Shown: positions 17,732-27,142, numbered from the stretch's first letter. The stretch is DNA of 64,000 nt from Aequorivita soesokkakensis (GCF_001641085.1 NZ_LXIE01000001.1:1-64000), one strand, 5' to 3'. Notes: a model not told the origin generated them from the sequence alone. A program made the numbers and translations.

Positions 17732-18670
17732 TTGAAATTTCCAATTCCCCAAACTCTAGAAAATATAGCTGTCATAATCGGTTCAGATTATGTGGGCGAA
17801 GCCAATTTTCCAGTTTTTGGAATGAATGAGATTCACGTAGTTCAGCCAGGAGATATTGTTTTTGTTGACCATCCAAAGTATTATGACAAAGCTTTACAAT
17901 CTCAAGCAACCGTAATTCTTATCAATAAAGAAGTTGAATGTCCGGTGGGAAAAGCATTGTTAATTTCTGAAGATCCTTTTCGCGATTTTAATAAACTTAC
18001 GCATCATTTTAAACCATTCCAAGGTTCCAATTCTGCTATATCCGTTTCTGCGGAAATAGGGGAAGGGACTATAATTCAACCCAATGTTTTTGTTGGAAAT
18101 AATGTGAAAATTGGTCATGATTGTGTAATACATTCCAACGTTTGTATTTATGACAATACGGTTATTGGCAACAATGTAACGATACACGCTGGAACGGTTT
18201 TGGGCGGCGATGCATTTTATTATAAAAATCGTCCAGAGAAATTCGATAAACTTTTAAGCGGCGGAAATGTGGTAATTGAAGATAATGTTGACCTTGGCGC
18301 GCTTTGTACTATAGATAAAGGTGTTACAGCTTCCACAACCATTGGCGAAGGTTCAAAGTTGGATAATCAAGTTCAGGTTGGCCACGATACCGTTATTGGG
18401 AAACGCTGCTTGATAGCTTCACAAGTTGGTATTGCAGGCTGTGTTTTGATTGAGGATTTTGTTACTATTTGGGGGCAAGTAGGTATTACCAGCGGAATTA
18501 CGATTGGTGAAAAAGCGGTAATTTCAGCACAGAGTGGTGTGAGCAAATCCTTACCGGGAAATAAAGCTTATTTCGGAACTCCTGCAGATGATTTTAGAAC
18601 AAAATACAAAGAATTGGCTTCCATAAAGCTTATTCCAGATATAATAAAAAAATTGGATGAACTGTCATGA
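17732..18670 (+). CDS. Second LpxD-like N-acyltransferase
   Basis: This is a 312-residue paralogue of LpxD with an N-terminal substrate domain and hexapeptide repeats from about residue 110. The histidine expected for catalysis is kept in NQVQVGHDTVIG. The start is TTG at 17732, giving KFPIPQTLENIAVIIG, which aligns with the LpxD N-terminus. It may acylate a different precursor or use a different acyl chain; the sequence does not decide. It overlaps the next gene by four bases and is about 50 bases after efp. Confidence 0.82.
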   Translation: MKFPIPQTLENIAVIIGSDYVGEANFPVFGMNEIHVVQPGDIVFVDHPKYYDKALQSQATVILINKEVECPVGKALLISEDPFRDFNKLTHHFKPFQGSNSAISVSAEIGEGTIIQPNVFVGNNVKIGHDCVIHSNVCIYDNTVIGNNVTIHAGTVLGGDAFYYKNRPEKFDKLLSGGNVVIEDNVDLGALCTIDKGVTASTTIGEGSKLDNQVQVGHDTVIGKRCLIASQVGIAGCVLIEDFVTIWGQVGITSGITIGEKAVISAQSGVSKSLPGNKAYFGTPADDFRTKYKELASIKLIPDIIKKLDELS

Positions 18671-19080
18671 GCAATAAAGCAAAAGAAATAATTAGGGATT
18701 TTTATAGGTCTGATATTTTAAGGGATGAAACAGTAATGAAACGCTTTTTCCATCCAGATTTGGTTCTTATTTGGAACAGTGCTAACGGTCTTTCTATTAT
18801 GCATTATGAAGATATTGTAAACTTTTTTGGCGAAATAAGAAGGTCTTACAATGATTTGAGAGTGGAAGTGAGCCATTTGTTGGCTGATGGTCCACATGTA
18901 ACCATTCGTTATAAATATTACATCCGCACAATGGAGAATCCAGACGAAGAGTTAGGAATTGCCCATTTCATTGCCATTTGGGAAGTGAAGGATGATAAAA
19001 TTTATAGAGGATATCAAGTAAGCCAGCCCGTTACCGATAAAGACGATACTAACGAGAGCTACCACCGAGTTAAGGTTTAA
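18667..19080 (+). CDS. NTF2/SnoaL-like protein
   Basis: This 137-residue protein has the cone-shaped alpha+beta fold expected for the NTF2-like superfamily: an initial helix with DFYRSDIL, then WNSANGLSIMHYEDIVNFF and strands containing VTIRYKYYI. No catalytic residues can be named with confidence. Its ATG overlaps the stop of the LpxD-like gene (ATGA), so expression is coupled to lipid A genes. Confidence 0.75.
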   Translation: MSNKAKEIIRDFYRSDILRDETVMKRFFHPDLVLIWNSANGLSIMHYEDIVNFFGEIRRSYNDLRVEVSHLLADGPHVTIRYKYYIRTMENPDEELGIAHFIAIWEVKDDKIYRGYQVSQPVTDKDDTNESYHRVKV

Positions 19081-19108
19081 TATCCTTTAAATCCACATGC
19101 AAAAGCTG

Positions 19109-19116
19109 TATCTTTG
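19109..19116 (+). promoter_or_regulatory. -7 box upstream of sucD
   Basis: TATCTTTG matches TAnnTTTG. It lies 75 bases before the sucD ATG, so sucD probably has its own transcript with a moderate leader. Confidence 0.45.
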
Positions 19117-19191
19117 CGGCGATTCTGAAAAAATCAATCATAGATGTTACTTCAATAATAAATAAAAATAAACAATAGAAAATAATTAAAA

Positions 19192-20064
19192 ATGAGCGTT
19201 TTAGTAAATAAAAATTCAAAAATAATAGTTCAAGGTTTTACAGGAAGTGAAGGTACTTTTCACGCCGAACAAATGATTGAATACGGAACCAATGTAGTAG
19301 GAGGGGTAACCCCAGGAAAAGGTGGTCAAAAACATCTTGACAAGCCGGTTTTCAATACAGTTTCTGAAGCAGTTGAAAAAACAGGCGCAGATACAACTAT
19401 TATTTTCGTTCCACCAGCATTTGCTGCAGACGCCATTATGGAAGCCGCAGATGCGGGTATTAAAGTTATTATAACTATTACTGAAGGAATTCCGGTAAAA
19501 GATATGATTACCGCTTCAGATTATATAAAAGATAGAGATTGTCGCTTAATTGGGCCAAACTGTCCGGGCGTTATAACTCCGGGCGAAGCGAAAGTTGGTA
19601 TCATGCCTGGTTTCGTTTTCAAAAAAGGAACTGTAGGCATTGTTTCAAAATCTGGAACGCTTACCTATGAAGCTGCAGATCAAGTAGTGAAACAAGGGCT
19701 CGGAATTACAACTGCAATCGGAATTGGAGGCGATCCAATCATCGGAACTACAACAAAAGAAGCTTTGGAAATGCTTATCAATGATAAAGACAGTGAGGCT
19801 GTTGTTATGATTGGTGAAATTGGTGGCCAACTTGAAATAGACGCGGCAAACTGGTATAAAAATAGTGGCATCAAAAAACCTGTAATTGGTTTTATAGCTG
19901 GCGAAACTGCTCCTGCAGGGCGCACGATGGGTCACGCCGGTGCAATTGTTGGCGGAAGCGATGACACTGCACAGGCAAAGAAAAAAGTAATGCGTGAATG
20001 TGGTATCCACGTTGTGGATTCTCCTGCTGAAATTGGAAAGAAAGTAAAGGAAGTATTAGGTTAA
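19192..20064 (+). CDS. sucD: Succinate-CoA ligase, alpha subunit
   Basis: This 290-residue subunit takes part in the reversible conversion of succinyl-CoA to succinate in the TCA cycle. The CoA-binding Rossmann part (1-130) contains GFTGSEGTFHAEQM. The ligase part contains SKSGTLTYEA, and the phosphohistidine loop is GHAGAIVGG. The beta subunit (sucC) is not in this window. A terminator follows 18 bases after the stop. Confidence 0.95.
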   Translation: MSVLVNKNSKIIVQGFTGSEGTFHAEQMIEYGTNVVGGVTPGKGGQKHLDKPVFNTVSEAVEKTGADTTIIFVPPAFAADAIMEAADAGIKVIITITEGIPVKDMITASDYIKDRDCRLIGPNCPGVITPGEAKVGIMPGFVFKKGTVGIVSKSGTLTYEAADQVVKQGLGITTAIGIGGDPIIGTTTKEALEMLINDKDSEAVVMIGEIGGQLEIDAANWYKNSGIKKPVIGFIAGETAPAGRTMGHAGAIVGGSDDTAQAKKKVMRECGIHVVDSPAEIGKKVKEVLG

Positions 20065-20082
20065 TACTCTAAAAAATTAATA

Positions 20083-20114
20083 AAAAGCTCTGTGAAATTC
20101 GCAGGGCTTTTTTT
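20083..20114 (+). terminator. Terminator after sucD
   Basis: AAAAGC and GCTTTT arms flank a CTG/CAG pair with a loop between, followed by a run of seven T. Confidence 0.75.
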
Positions 20115-20137
20115 ATGGAGAACCCGTAACCTTTTGT

Positions 20138-20170
20138 TATATTTGAATTTCCGCCTTTTGCGGTTTTTTT
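20138..20170 (+). promoter_or_regulatory. fabG promoter followed at once by a hairpin and T run
   Basis: TATATTTG (20138-20145) is a -7 match. About six bases later begins CCGC-CTTTT-GCGG, then seven T (20151-20170). The transcript would start with a short terminator-like hairpin. It may be an attenuator or 5' stabiliser, or simply a second terminator for sucD. Confidence 0.4.
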
Positions 20171-20199
20171 AATTCATAAATGTCTGGTCGAGCGTGTCA

Positions 20200-20219
20200 C
20201 ACTTAACTCAGTCTAAGTG
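20200..20219. repeat. Hairpin repeat family A, copy 1 (divergent core)
   Basis: Arms CACTT/AAGTG enclose a degenerate version of the family core (contains CAGTC). It is located in the fabG leader. It is the weakest member of the family. Confidence 0.45.
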
Positions 20220-20259
20220 CAATCGAGACCTCTTTAATTTTAATCGAAATACTTTTTAT

Positions 20260-21006
20260 ATGAAATTACTGGAAGGAAAAACAGCAATCATAACCGGCGG
20301 TAGCCGTGGAATAGGAAAAGGAATAGTAGAAATATTTGCCCAACATGGCGCCAACGTGGCTTTTACCTTTAGCTCTTCAGCAGAAGCGGCAAACGCTTTG
20401 GCAGATGAAGTTTCAAAAACTGGTGTAAAGGCAAAAGCTTATAAAAGCGACGCAGCTTCGTATGAAGAATCACAAAAACTTGCGGAAGAAGTTTTGAATG
20501 ATTTTGGCAGTATTGATATTCTCGTAAACAATGCCGGAATTACCAAAGACAACCTTTTAATGCGTATTTCCGAAGAAGATTTTGATAAGGTTATTGAAGT
20601 AAACCTGAAATCAGTTTTCAATATGACCAAAGCCGTACAGCGCGCAATGCTTAAACAACGCAAAGGCTCTATCATTAATATGAGTTCCGTTGTTGGCGTA
20701 AAAGGAAATGCTGGACAAACCAACTATGCGGCTTCAAAAGCTGGGATTATAGGTTTCACAAAATCTGTTGCTTTGGAATTAGGTTCCCGCGACATTCGCT
20801 GCAATGCCATTGCTCCCGGTTTCATCGAAACCGAAATGACAGGAAAACTTGATGAAGCCACCGTTCAAGGTTGGCGCGATGCAATTCCATTAAAACGCGG
20901 CGGCTCTCCTGAAGATATTGCAAATGCTTGTGTTTTCTTGGCTAGTGATCTTTCTGCTTACGTTACTGGGCAAGTGCTGAACGTAGATGGAGGAATGTTG
21001 ACTTAG
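20260..21006 (+). CDS. fabG: 3-oxoacyl-[ACP] reductase
   Basis: This 248-residue SDR enzyme of fatty acid elongation has the cofactor motif GGSRGIGKG near the start, NNAG with GITKDNLLMR, the catalytic serine in NMSSVVG, the YAASK tyrosine-lysine pair, and the C-terminal GQVLNVDGGM. The frame is open back to 20194, but those codons cover a repeat and have no coding character. The ATG at 20260 gives the normal FabG N-terminus. Confidence 0.93.
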   Translation: MKLLEGKTAIITGGSRGIGKGIVEIFAQHGANVAFTFSSSAEAANALADEVSKTGVKAKAYKSDAASYEESQKLAEEVLNDFGSIDILVNNAGITKDNLLMRISEEDFDKVIEVNLKSVFNMTKAVQRAMLKQRKGSIINMSSVVGVKGNAGQTNYAASKAGIIGFTKSVALELGSRDIRCNAIAPGFIETEMTGKLDEATVQGWRDAIPLKRGGSPEDIANACVFLASDLSAYVTGQVLNVDGGMLT

Positions 21007-21034
21007 TTATTGGCTGATAGTTGTAAGTAATATT

Positions 21035-21580
21035 ATGAAACACATCCTGTTCACATTTTTAATTTTATATTCAATTTGCAGTATAGCTCAAAATGAACAA
21101 TTGATTTTGACTAAAAAAGCAAATGATTTATGGTTTCAATCTCTAATTAAAACTGAGGAACTGTCTGAAAAAATTGATCTTATAAACAAACGTTTAATTG
21201 CGGATGTAGATGTTTATATCAAATGGGGATTTCCAGATGGAATTACAGTTCAAAAAATACCTAAATTGGATTCTATTCGCAAAATTAGAACGGAGGGATT
21301 TTGTAAACCACTTTATATTGTTAAATATGAATCTCAACAAATTGCTTTTCGAATTGAAAATCCCTTAAATGATGGTTTAACAAACTCGGTTGTGAAATTA
21401 TTAAACACAAATGATATTTACGATTTAGATGTTTGGATTGAAGACGAAAGACAAGTTTTATTTGGGACAAGTGCTGATTGTGGAATTATTTTTTTAAAAA
21501 CGAAAAAGCCAAAAGTATTTAGTGCTTTTAAAGAATTAGGTTTGCCCCATTTTTATATGGACGAAATTGAGAATTATTAA
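21035..21580 (+). CDS. Secreted protein of unknown function
   Basis: This 181-residue protein has a signal peptide ending near CSIAQ (about residue 18). The rest is soluble, with charged and aromatic residues and a region near YDLDVWIEDERQVLFGTSADCGI. I recognise no family. It stands alone between core genes and is followed 20 bases later by a large foldback element, an arrangement resembling an integron-type or similar gene cassette. The codon use looks more AT-rich than that of fabG by eye. Confidence 0.6.
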   Translation: MKHILFTFLILYSICSIAQNEQLILTKKANDLWFQSLIKTEELSEKIDLINKRLIADVDVYIKWGFPDGITVQKIPKLDSIRKIRTEGFCKPLYIVKYESQQIAFRIENPLNDGLTNSVVKLLNTNDIYDLDVWIEDERQVLFGTSADCGIIFLKTKKPKVFSAFKELGLPHFYMDEIENY

Positions 21581-21600
21581 TCAACTGTACGGAAAATACT

Positions 21601-21727
21601 ACTTACAACACCGCATATAAGCTATGGTTTGTCCACGCCACTTGGAAAATCCTGTGGATTTTCCAAAGTCGGTCTTTATTTAAAGAGGTCTGTACCGGAA
21701 CACGCCACAGCTCATATGCAAACCGTT
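21601..21727. repeat. Branched foldback element, attC-like
   Basis: Outer arms GCATATAAGCTATGG (21613-21627) and CCACAGCTCATATGC (21705-21719) pair with two mismatches. Inside are a perfect 11-bp hairpin (TTGGAAAATCC at 21642-21652 with its complement at 21656-21666) and a second hairpin TCTTTA/TAAAGA (21673-21686). The ends read ACAACACC and CCGTTAG, similar in style to attC core sites, though they do not match the strict consensus. It follows an orphan gene. Confidence 0.6.
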
Positions 21728-21797
21728 AGAAAAACATACTGACTTCATCATTTATAAACTTCTAAACTCATCGACTCTAAACTTTTAAACTTTTTAA

Positions 21798-23831
21798 TTG
21801 ACTACAGAAACAATACTTTATATAATCATCGCCGGAGTAATATCAATTGCTTTGGCGGTTTTTATGTATGGATATAAATCAAAACAAACGGGTCCCCTTC
21901 GTTGGGTTTTTGGAATACTTCGCTTTTTAACTTTGTTTTCCATTTTACTTTTAATCATAAATCCAAAATTCAAAAGTGAAACTTATACAATTGAAAAGCC
22001 AAAACTTCCCGTAATTATTGACAATTCATCTTCAGTAGGGGAGTTGAACCAAAAGGAAAATGTTTCGTCTTTGCTTCAAAAATTAAAAGAAAACAGCAAA
22101 TTAAATGACAAATTTGATGTTTCTTATTACTCCTTCGGAAGTGATTTCCATGAAAATGATTCACTTTCATTTGATGAAAAAAATACGAATGTTTCCAAAG
22201 CGCTTGCTTCAGCAAACGAGCTTTTCAAAAACCAAACGGCACCAACAATCCTTATTACTGACGGAAACCAAACCCTTGGGAATGATTATGAATTTTCTTC
22301 CGCAACTTTTAAAAATCCTATTTATCCTGTAATTCTGGGTGATTCCATAAAATATACCGATCTAAAAATTGAACAATTAAACACCAATCGGTACGCTTTT
22401 CTGAAAAATCAATTTCCGGTTGAAGTTATTTTAAATTACAGCGGTACAAATGCCGTGAATTCTGAGTTTATCGTTACGCAAGGCGCTGCAACAGTTTATA
22501 GAACAAACGTTTCCTTTTCGGAGAATGAAACTTCAAAAACGCTCAGTTTTACACTAAATGCTTCCAGTGTTGGGCTTCAAAAATATACTGCGCAAATATT
22601 TCCACTTGTGGATGAAAAGAATAAAATCAACAACAGCAAGCAATTCGCCGTTGAAGTGATTGATCAAGCAACAAATGTTTTGGTAATTAGTAAAATTACC
22701 CATCCAGATTTGGGTGCACTCAAAAAAGCGATTACCAGCAACGAACGGCGCACAATCACTTTTAAAAAACCAGCGGAAGCAGTAAGCATACTCAATGATT
22801 ATCAACTTGTAATCCTTTATCAGCCTGACAGAAGTTTCGCTTCGGTTTTTTCAGAAATTGAAAAATTGAACAAAAATACTTGGGTTATTTCGGGTCTTCA
22901 AACGGATTGGTATTTTCTGAATGGAGCGCAGGATAATTTTAATAAGGAAGCCTCCAATCAAAGTGATGACGTGCAAGCTGAACTAAACAGTAATTACGGA
23001 ACTTTCGCGGTGGAAAATATTGGTTTTGATAATTTTCCACCATTGCACACAGAGTTTGGCGCATTGACAATCACTGTTCCAAACGAAGTAATGCTGGAAC
23101 AAACGGTTAGCGGAATTTCCAGCGGAAATCCGTTGCTCGCCACTATGGAAATAAACGGAAAGCGCGACGCAATATGGGACGGAGAAGGTTTTTGGCGATG
23201 GCGTGCACGCAGTTTTCTGGAAACGGAAAGCTTCCAAAGTTTTGATGATTTTATAGGAAATCTTGTTCAATATTTAGCTTCAAACAAACGCCGAAGCAGA
23301 CTGGAAGTGTCTTCGGAAACGTTTTATTACAACAACAGTCCCATAAAAATTTCAGCCCAGTATTTCGACAAAAATTATGTTTTCGATAATCGCGCATCGC
23401 TGAATATAACCGTGAAAAATACGGAAACCGAAAAGCAAACCGTTTTCCCCATGCTTTTGCGAAACAATTATTACGAAGTAGATTTAAACAGTCTTCCCGC
23501 TGGGGAATATAATTATACTGTTTCGGTTTCAAACGAAGCGGTTTCCAGTAGTGGAAATTTCACGATTTTAGACTTTAACGTAGAGCAACAATTCTTAAAT
23601 GCCGATGTTTCCAAACTTCGCCGCGTTGCCCAAAACACAAAGGGAAAGGCTTATTTTGCAGCCCAGAGCGATTCTCTTATTCAATCATTGGTTGAAAATA
23701 CTAACTTCCAAAACATCGAGAAAAGCGAGCAAAAAGTGGTACCTTTGATTGATTGGAAATATCTTCTCGCACTTATCGTTCTCGCCCTTGCTGCAGAATG
23801 GTTTATCAGAAAGTATAACGGACTCATCTAA
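21798..23831 (+). CDS. Membrane protein with VWA-like domain
   Basis: This 677-residue protein has two N-terminal membrane helices (about 8-25 and 36-54). A von Willebrand A-like domain follows, with the MIDAS-type sequence DNSSS (75-79) and ITDGNQT further on. A large extracytoplasmic region and one C-terminal helix (about 655-672) complete it. The layout resembles BatA/BatB-like or glutamine-amidotransferase-like membrane proteins of Bacteroidota, but no amidotransferase motif is clear. The start is TTG; the first ATG would cut the first helix. It is probably co-transcribed with the SPFH gene 25 bases downstream. Confidence 0.7.
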   Translation: MTTETILYIIIAGVISIALAVFMYGYKSKQTGPLRWVFGILRFLTLFSILLLIINPKFKSETYTIEKPKLPVIIDNSSSVGELNQKENVSSLLQKLKENSKLNDKFDVSYYSFGSDFHENDSLSFDEKNTNVSKALASANELFKNQTAPTILITDGNQTLGNDYEFSSATFKNPIYPVILGDSIKYTDLKIEQLNTNRYAFLKNQFPVEVILNYSGTNAVNSEFIVTQGAATVYRTNVSFSENETSKTLSFTLNASSVGLQKYTAQIFPLVDEKNKINNSKQFAVEVIDQATNVLVISKITHPDLGALKKAITSNERRTITFKKPAEAVSILNDYQLVILYQPDRSFASVFSEIEKLNKNTWVISGLQTDWYFLNGAQDNFNKEASNQSDDVQAELNSNYGTFAVENIGFDNFPPLHTEFGALTITVPNEVMLEQTVSGISSGNPLLATMEINGKRDAIWDGEGFWRWRARSFLETESFQSFDDFIGNLVQYLASNKRRSRLEVSSETFYYNNSPIKISAQYFDKNYVFDNRASLNITVKNTETEKQTVFPMLLRNNYYEVDLNSLPAGEYNYTVSVSNEAVSSSGNFTILDFNVEQQFLNADVSKLRRVAQNTKGKAYFAAQSDSLIQSLVENTNFQNIEKSEQKVVPLIDWKYLLALIVLALAAEWFIRKYNGLI

Positions 23832-23856
23832 AAATTAACCCATATAAAAATATACA

Positions 23857-24672
23857 ATGGAAAAATTACCCAAACTCACAATACCCGTAATCGTAGGAAT
23901 TATTTTGCTGATAATTTTAGTTTCAAAATCTTCCGTAACTATTGGCTCCGGTCACGCTGGGGTGCTGTATCAAACTTTTGGAAACGGTGTGGTTACAGAC
24001 CAACCACCGCTTGGCGAAGGTTTTCACATTATCGCGCCTTGGAACAAGGTTTTTGTTTATGAAGTACGCCAACAGGAACTCAGTGAAAAAATGCAGGTAC
24101 TTTCCAGCAACGGACTGGAAATAAAATTGGACGCCTCTGCTTGGTATCAACCCATTTATAGTGATGTTGCCAAGTTACACCAAGAAAAAGGAGAAGATTA
24201 TCTGCAACGTGTTATTCAGCCGGCAATTAGAAGTGCGGCCAGAAGTGTTGTAGGTCGTTATACGCCCGAACAATTGTACTCTACCAAGCGAGATGCAATC
24301 CAAGAAGAAATTTTTGAGGAAACTAAAAAAATTCTTGACAAACAGTACGTGCAATTAAATGAAATTTTGGTACGCGATGTAACCCTACCGCCTACAATTA
24401 AAGATGCGATTGAAAGGAAACTAAAACAGGAACAAGAATCTTTGGAATATGAATTTAGACTCGTAACCGCAGATAAAGAAGCCCAAAAAGTTAGGATTGA
24501 GGCTCAAGGAAAAGCAGATGCCAATAAAATTTTAAGTGCTTCATTGACCGATAAAATCCTTCAGGATAAAGGGATTGACGCTACACTGGAGCTTGCAAAA
24601 TCGCCAAACTCTAAAGTAGTGGTAGTTGGTTCTGGCGATAGTGGTTTGCCTTTGATTTTGGGGAATAATTGA
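23857..24672 (+). CDS. Prohibitin-like SPFH protein
   Basis: This 271-residue protein has one N-terminal membrane anchor (about 9-27), an SPFH/band-7 domain beginning VTIGSGHAGVLYQTFG, and a long helical region (about 190-235) rich in E, K and A suited to ring assembly. Family members scaffold membrane microdomains and interact with proteases such as FtsH. No protease gene is adjacent here. Confidence 0.88.
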   Translation: MEKLPKLTIPVIVGIILLIILVSKSSVTIGSGHAGVLYQTFGNGVVTDQPPLGEGFHIIAPWNKVFVYEVRQQELSEKMQVLSSNGLEIKLDASAWYQPIYSDVAKLHQEKGEDYLQRVIQPAIRSAARSVVGRYTPEQLYSTKRDAIQEEIFEETKKILDKQYVQLNEILVRDVTLPPTIKDAIERKLKQEQESLEYEFRLVTADKEAQKVRIEAQGKADANKILSASLTDKILQDKGIDATLELAKSPNSKVVVVGSGDSGLPLILGNN

Positions 24673-24721
24673 TTTTCAGTAAATATATATTAATTTGTTA
24701 AAAAGCTATTTATAAGCTGAA

Positions 24722-25213
24722 ATGAAACAGTTTGATTTTGATGATAATACTTTAATATTAAAAGTAAAAAAGGCTCCAATTTTTATCAGAGGGATTATGT
24801 TCCTCATAGCTTTCTTATCATTTATTCTACCTTTAGTTGGTATTATTATAGCAATTTCATTAGGAAATAAATTTCATTTTGGATTTTTGATTGGTGTTGG
24901 TTTTTTCGGACTTATAGGATTTTATCTTTTAAGAATATCATTGTGGAACACATATGGGGAAGAAACCATAAAATTTAATAGTTCGGAAATTGAATATGAA
25001 GCAAATTATGGGTGGTTTAAAGATGGTAAAAAGATAATTAATATAGATAAACCTGTTTTTTCGATTAAACAAATTGGGTATGTTGAAGACAAAAAAGGGG
25101 CGTTGGTTTTAGAAGAAGGAAACGAAAAAATTGAATCAGTCGTAAAAATTCCAATAAATCAATTAGAAGAATTAATAGAAATATTAAAAAAAGTTGAAAG
25201 ACCCGAAAACTAA
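24722..25213 (+). CDS. Small membrane protein of unknown function
   Basis: This 163-residue protein has a short cytoplasmic start (KQFDFDDNTLILKVKKAP), two membrane helices (about 22-46 and 51-72) and a soluble C-terminal half with beta strands. No family is recognised; the layout is like a YcxB-type or PH-like membrane protein. It lies tail to tail with the symporter gene, with only nine bases between. Confidence 0.6.
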   Translation: MKQFDFDDNTLILKVKKAPIFIRGIMFLIAFLSFILPLVGIIIAISLGNKFHFGFLIGVGFFGLIGFYLLRISLWNTYGEETIKFNSSEIEYEANYGWFKDGKKIINIDKPVFSIKQIGYVEDKKGALVLEEGNEKIESVVKIPINQLEELIEILKKVERPEN

Positions 25214-25222
25214 TTTTAATTT

Positions 25223-26953
25223 CTACAAATCTGTCTTCCGAAAAGATCTAATAATAACCAATCCACAAACAACAGCTACAGCCGTTAAACTAAACGCTAA
25301 AATAGTGTTGCTATAGATAAAGTTTCCAATGGCAAACAAAGAGCAATAAACACCTACAACGCCAGCAAAGAACCCGAGGATTTTCATTCCAAAACCTTTA
25401 AACTTGGATTCATTTCCAAAAATTAAACTGTTGAAACTATTTAATGTTTCGGTATTTGAAGGTTGTGTCATTAAAGTTACAAGCACCCATCCAATTGTAG
25501 TTATTGCAACACTTAAGACCAATTGCCAGTGGCCAGCCATTTCAATCATTGGGGTTTCCATTTTCCCGTTTACAAAGAAAAACGCAGCGATTATAAATGA
25601 AATTAGCATTGCTGCAATTTCACTATAGGGGTTTATTCGGCTCCAAAACCAACGTAGAATAAAAAGCAAACCTGTTCCCGCTCCAATTGAAAGCAACAAA
25701 TTAAAACCATCACGCGCTTCTTCTAAAAAAAACGCCAATAAGCCAGCAAAAAGCATCATTACAACTGTTGAAATTCTACCAACAGCAACTTGTTCCTTCC
25801 CAGTTGCTTCTTTCCGAAGAAAACGCACATAAAAATCGTTTACCACATAAGAACTTCCCCAATTTAAATGTGTTGAAATAGTACTCATAAAAGCTGCGAT
25901 TAGCGATGTGATAACAATTCCCAACAATCCAGCTGGTAAAAATGTGAGCATCGCGGGATACGATAAATCGTTTTTAACAAAGGCAGGATTCAAATTTGGA
26001 AAGGCAGCTTGCAAACTTTCAATATTTGGATAAATAATAATAGAGGCCAACCCAATAATAATCCAAGGCCAAGGACGAAGCGCATAATGTGCAAAGTTGA
26101 AAAATAAAGTAGCCCAAGTTGCATGTTTTTCATCTTTTGCGGCAAGCATACGTTGCGCAATATAACCACCGCCACCTGGTTCTGCGCCTGGATACCAAAC
26201 ACTCCACCACTGTACCGCAAGTGGAACGATAAGCAATGGGATTAACAATTTTGGATCTGAAAAATCTGGCAGCATCGCAGTTTTTGCAGCAACGGCAGGG
26301 GTGGAGAGGAGGTTTTCAATTCCACCAATTTCTGGCATATTTACAATATAAATTGTTGCCCAAATGCTTCCGACCATCGCAATTATAAATTGAACAAAAT
26401 CCGTCAGCAAAACACCCTTTAAACCACCAAAAGCTGAATAAATAACGACTACCGGAGAAGCAATCAATAATACTTCAATAGAAGATAGTCCAAACATTAC
26501 ATGACCAATTTTAATTGCGGCCAAGCAAACATTAGCCATAATCACGATATTGAAGAACACGCCAAGATAAATAGCTCGAAAACCTCTTAAAAAAGCGGCG
26601 CTTTTTCCGCTGTAGCGCAATTCATAAAACTCCAAATCTGTTGTTATTCCGCTTCTTCGCCATAGTTTGGCGTAGAAAAATACGGTCAGCATTCCTGTTA
26701 ATAGAAAACTCCACCAAATCCAGTTTCCAAAAACACCATCTTCACGAATTACTCCCGCAACAAAATTGGGCGTATCAGCCGCAAAGGTTGTTGCAACCAT
26801 ACTAACGCCTAACAGCCACCACGGCATATTTCTATCGGAAAGAAAGAATGATTTTGAATCTTTCCCAGACTTTTTTGCTACTACTAATCCAATGATGATA
26901 AAAACAATAAAAAAGGAAATGATAATTACCCAATCGATGGTGCTTAACTGCAT
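25223..26953 (-). CDS. Sodium:solute symporter (SSS family)
   Basis: This 576-residue transporter has about 13-14 membrane helices. The SSS signature region is visible in GKSAAFLRGFRAIYLG and in the later sodium-site segment VVIYSAFGGLKGVLLTDFVQF. The substrate cannot be assigned; relatives in Bacteroidota are annotated for sugars, sialic acid or amino acids. It is a single gene divergent from the histidine operon. Confidence 0.85.
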   Translation of the reverse strand: MQLSTIDWVIIISFFIVFIIIGLVVAKKSGKDSKSFFLSDRNMPWWLLGVSMVATTFAADTPNFVAGVIREDGVFGNWIWWSFLLTGMLTVFFYAKLWRRSGITTDLEFYELRYSGKSAAFLRGFRAIYLGVFFNIVIMANVCLAAIKIGHVMFGLSSIEVLLIASPVVVIYSAFGGLKGVLLTDFVQFIIAMVGSIWATIYIVNMPEIGGIENLLSTPAVAAKTAMLPDFSDPKLLIPLLIVPLAVQWWSVWYPGAEPGGGGYIAQRMLAAKDEKHATWATLFFNFAHYALRPWPWIIIGLASIIIYPNIESLQAAFPNLNPAFVKNDLSYPAMLTFLPAGLLGIVITSLIAAFMSTISTHLNWGSSYVVNDFYVRFLRKEATGKEQVAVGRISTVVMMLFAGLLAFFLEEARDGFNLLLSIGAGTGLLFILRWFWSRINPYSEIAAMLISFIIAAFFFVNGKMETPMIEMAGHWQLVLSVAITTIGWVLVTLMTQPSNTETLNSFNSLIFGNESKFKGFGMKILGFFAGVVGVYCSLFAIGNFIYSNTILAFSLTAVAVVCGLVIIRSFRKTDL

Positions 26954-27066
26954 AATAATGAGTTTTGGTTCAGGTTTTTTTATGTTCGGTTAAAGTAAAT
27001 AAATAGAACCGAAAATTAATAAATCGTTAATTTTTATATTCACAGTGTTTTGAACATATTTTTGTT

Positions 27067-27074
27067 TAGATTTG
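27067..27074 (+). promoter_or_regulatory. -7 box of the histidine operon
   Basis: TAGATTTG matches TAnnTTTG and lies 11 bases before the leader-peptide ATG. A TTTG at 27049-27052 is upstream, but the spacing (14 bases) is shorter than usual for a -33 element. Confidence 0.55.
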
Positions 27075-27085
27075 CCCACACAATT

Positions 27086-27142
27086 ATGAACAGAACAATT
27101 TTACATCTACATCATATTATTTTCCACGCTCACGCGAGGTGA
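27086..27142 (+). CDS. hisL: Histidine operon leader peptide
   Basis: This is an 18-residue ORF in which five residues are histidine (positions 7, 9, 10, 14 and 16; core HLHHIIFHAH). It is placed between the promoter and an attenuator hairpin ahead of hisG. By analogy with his leaders of enteric bacteria, ribosome stalling at the His codons when charged tRNA-His is scarce would prevent formation of the terminator and allow transcription of the operon. The peptide itself probably has no other function. Confidence 0.85.
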   Translation: MNRTILHLHHIIFHAHAR

